From the NCBI GenBank assembly GCA_030674155.1, contig CM060320.1, forward strand, positions 21,131,267 through 21,195,266: a stretch of DNA of 64,000 nt, written 5' to 3'. Numbering within the stretch: the stretch's first letter is position 1; the number at the start of each line of letters is the position of its first letter. Below, piece after piece: positions 43,239 through 64,000 of this stretch. The stretch is from Stramonita haemastoma (Eukaryota; Mollusca; Gastropoda; Neogastropoda; Muricidae). The notes under the pieces are model-generated. The model had not been told where the DNA came from and made no database searches. It worked only from the letters and a program-made list of their open reading frames with translations. The translations under genes and the position numbers were made by a program.

Positions 43239-45082
43239 GTTCAAGAGTACTAACACAGAAATCCTGAAGAATTTCTTCTGAAAACTTCATTAGAAAAGAA
43301 ATTGAAAATGAAATGGTTGCTTTAGATTTTAACTAATTAAAGTAAAGTTGACCTTTTTATAAGTATAGTTGTTGCTCATCATGACCAAATGTATGTTTGG
43401 AAATATTTTATCATCTTTTTGTATGATCTGTCAGTGGCAGTGATGGTGTCTGTTGGTATCGGCTCAGAAAGAAGTTGTTATTATAGTATTAAATTAACTT
43501 GAACTGTAAGCAAGCATCACATCTCTGAATGTTGGTTGAACACTTTCTTAGTATCTGTATAAAATTTAGATAGAACTCGTGCAGATCTGTAGTCAGAGCA
43601 CATAATTGGATTTGGACAGAAGACTGAATGAAGGTTGTGCATGAGAAGCTGCACAAAAAAGAAAAGGAAATCGTCCAACTTGCTGTGGTCCACAGTGAAG
43701 AATCTGTACTGTAGTGATCTTGTCTAAAGAGAATTTTTCCAAAACTTTAAACATCATCAGCTGGTCAAGTATGAAATAAACTGATTATTCATGCTGTGAA
43801 AAACGAATTTTAATAGTGGCTTCCATGTTTAAGTCAAGTGTTATGTTTGAATGTTTAGTGTTTATAACTGATATTAGTTTTTCTGGGGGAGGATAGTGGG
43901 GGAGGTTGATGGCATCCCGGACCTGTACCAGTGCTGTTCTATTATGTGTATCATGATTTCAGGGGGGTTTCTAGAAGTTCTTTTGAAGCTGTGAGTTTTA
44001 TCTTTGTCGAATTATTGTATGGATGCAGAATATTGCTTGGAGATCTATGTTTCAGCAAAATAAAAGAATCAAATTCAATTCCAGAGTCAGCTAGTGGTCT
44101 GTCTCAGTGTTTGTGATTCACCAAGACGGGAACCTGGATTTGGCTTGGCAGTCAGCATTTTAATTTTTTTATGTTCTTGGCATATGTTTTGAAGGATCAT
44201 GATTTTGTAACATGAATAGTATACCACTTCAGCTATCAGATGTCTTGTTTACAAGTATTGATTCTGTCTGTCATTGATGCTTACCTAAAAAAAAAAGTAC
44301 ATTTCAGTACACAGATTTTAAAACACTGCTCTGTTTTTTGTGTGTATCAAAATAAAAGTATGCGTTGATTTGTGTTGATGAGAAAATGTTATTCACTTGG
44401 TAAATACTTTATGTTTAAAACTTTATTAGCCTGTTGATCTGTTTTACTGACAGTGTATTCAGAGCAGTTTTATCAGTTGTTAGCCACATGCCCACATTAT
44501 TAGCACCAGTCACTGTAAATGGGAAGAGCTTTATGCTTTCACGTCACAGTGCTTTCTTGTTTGTAAACTTGTTCTTTAAGAGCTTAGCCAGGTGTTGGAC
44601 TGGGACTGTAGATGAGTATAGACAGTGTGCTCATTCAGAGCAGTCTGCATTAATTTTGATGAAGTTCAGGCACTTACTGACTTGGTGTGTATTCCAAGTT
44701 TTTTTTTTCCGCATAAAATGCATTGATATTTCTCTATTTTAGGAGCTTAGAACTGGATATTATTATTATTATTGGAAACTGATGGAAAGAAATTTGTACA
44801 CCTTCATTTTTCTGTACATGATTAAATTGAAAATGTAGAACTGATAGTGACAAAGAACCAAAACAAATGGGGTGAAGTACCTCAACAATTTTTTTTTCTC
44901 TCTTTCTCCGTCTTTCATGTTCCTTTACAAGGTCACCTGAGCTAGTTTTGTTGTGGTGTTTGATGATGTCTGAGAGTTTTCAAGAGTGAGGTTATGTTAT
45001 GCTTTGGGGTTTTTTGTTTTTTGTTGGTAAAATGCTGACCAAACTGAAGGCTGATTTATTTAGAATTTATAAGAAAGGAAGG

Positions 45083-45275
45083 TGACAGGATGGTGAAATG
45101 TTTGCTTGCCTAACAAGTAAACCATGAGGCTCTGGGTTCAATTAATGCAATGGCCTTGCCCTCTTCCCAGTTCAATTAAAAAAAAAAAAAAAAAAAAAAA
45201 TTGAACTGAATGTCAAATTCCTTCAGACTATAAACTGAGGCCCATGTGACAAACATATGCAGAATATGGTTGACA
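45083..45275 (+). mobile_element. SINE fragment related to families 2 and 3
   Basis: Head-like gacaggatggtgaaatgttt and gctctgggttcaatt, a poly(A) run at 45177-45200, ttgaactgaatgtcaaattc (as in family 3), then aaactgaggcccatgtg and gcagaatat (as in family 2). Upstream of the first INO80 coding exon. Confidence 0.55.
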
Positions 45276-45555
45276 CAGGTTATAAACCCGTTCACCCATT
45301 TTGAAGAATTGCCCATTTCATTGTGGAAGAAACGAATGACCAAAATTAAAAAATGAAAACCCTCTTGGCTCAAGCAAACGGGTGTTGTGTTTAAACACCC
45401 ATCTCAGAAGTTGGAATGGGAGGTCCTAAAAGGGGGGGGGGGGGGGGTCACATTCACAAAAATCTCACCACTTGTTTAGATCTAGCCAAGGAACAACAAA
45501 GTTACGAATAAATGATGTCAAATTTTTTTTTTCAGGTGCAGATTGCAAATGAGCC

Positions 45556-63952
<18,397 letters not shown>

Positions 63953-64000
63953 GTAAAGCAGCTCATGTGTGGTGTTTGCCTTAGTGCCTGGTTTGTTTGG

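Larger units (their letters stand above)
41532..45535 (+). other. INO80 5' intron, no coding exon seen
   Basis: An AT-rich stretch of about 4 kb between the candidate leader exons and the exon carrying the INO80 start. It contains a 5S-rRNA-derived SINE on the minus strand at 43010-43238, a SINE-like fragment at 45083-45275, a poly(A)/poly(T) run and a poly(G) run (45433-45447). I saw no conserved peptide on either strand. Confidence 0.55.

Overview
The window is animal nuclear DNA, most probably from a mollusc. A caenogastropod-like snail is my guess (inference, moderate to low confidence). It shows spliceosomal introns with GT-AG boundaries, short conserved exons in long AT-rich introns, many (CA)n, (GA)n and (CT)n microsatellites, tRNA- and 5S-derived SINEs, and small terminal-inverted-repeat DNA transposons. 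There are no operons, no CRISPR array and no ribosome binding sites. I found no wholly new multi-gene system. The unusual material is structural: tandem arrays over splice acceptors, nested TTAA transposons, and a possible upstream ORF ending next to a start codon.

Three genes account for the convincing coding sequence. (1) About 6.75-11.02 kb, plus strand: the last four exons of a FEZ/UNC-76 family gene (kinesin-1 adaptor); its 5' exons lie left of the window. (2) About 40.77-20.38 kb, minus strand: a complete SR splicing factor of the SRSF4/5/6 (B52/SRp55-like) type, about 302 aa, with seven coding exons and one 5' non-coding exon. (3) 45.56 kb to the right edge, plus strand: the chromatin remodeler ATPase INO80, 23 coding exons, about 1,020 codons, truncated by the window end before helicase lobe 2. 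FEZ and the SR gene converge. The SR gene and INO80 diverge from a shared promoter region near 40.77-41.18 kb.

Layout: 0-6.7 kb is microsatellite-rich and probably FEZ intron or 5' flank, with a MITE at 3.87-4.29 kb. 6.75-11.02 kb holds the FEZ exons, with a minisatellite at a splice donor, two SINEs, and an array of at least 13 copies of the last intron's acceptor plus the stop-codon mini-exon. 11.0-20.4 kb is FEZ 3' UTR and intergenic. 20.4-40.8 kb is the SR gene; its introns hold a 1.5-kb element with 6-bp target duplications, several TTAA-flanked elements (one inserted into a copy of itself) and SINEs. 40.7-41.2 kb is the divergent promoter. 41.2-64 kb is INO80, with a second, oppositely oriented copy of the 1.5-kb element and a tandem duplication of a 3' splice site at 60.8-61.14 kb.

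FEZ and INO80 contain single-base frame breaks (three each proposed). Every one is corrected by +1, mostly in G or C runs, and each correction also restores splice-phase agreement. I read them as base-calling errors in a draft assembly rather than gene death. The SR gene has none. Functionally, the SR protein and INO80 are nuclear housekeeping regulators (splicing, nucleosome remodelling), and FEZ is a cytoplasmic transport adaptor. Nothing suggests a shared pathway beyond the shared promoter of the SR gene and INO80.
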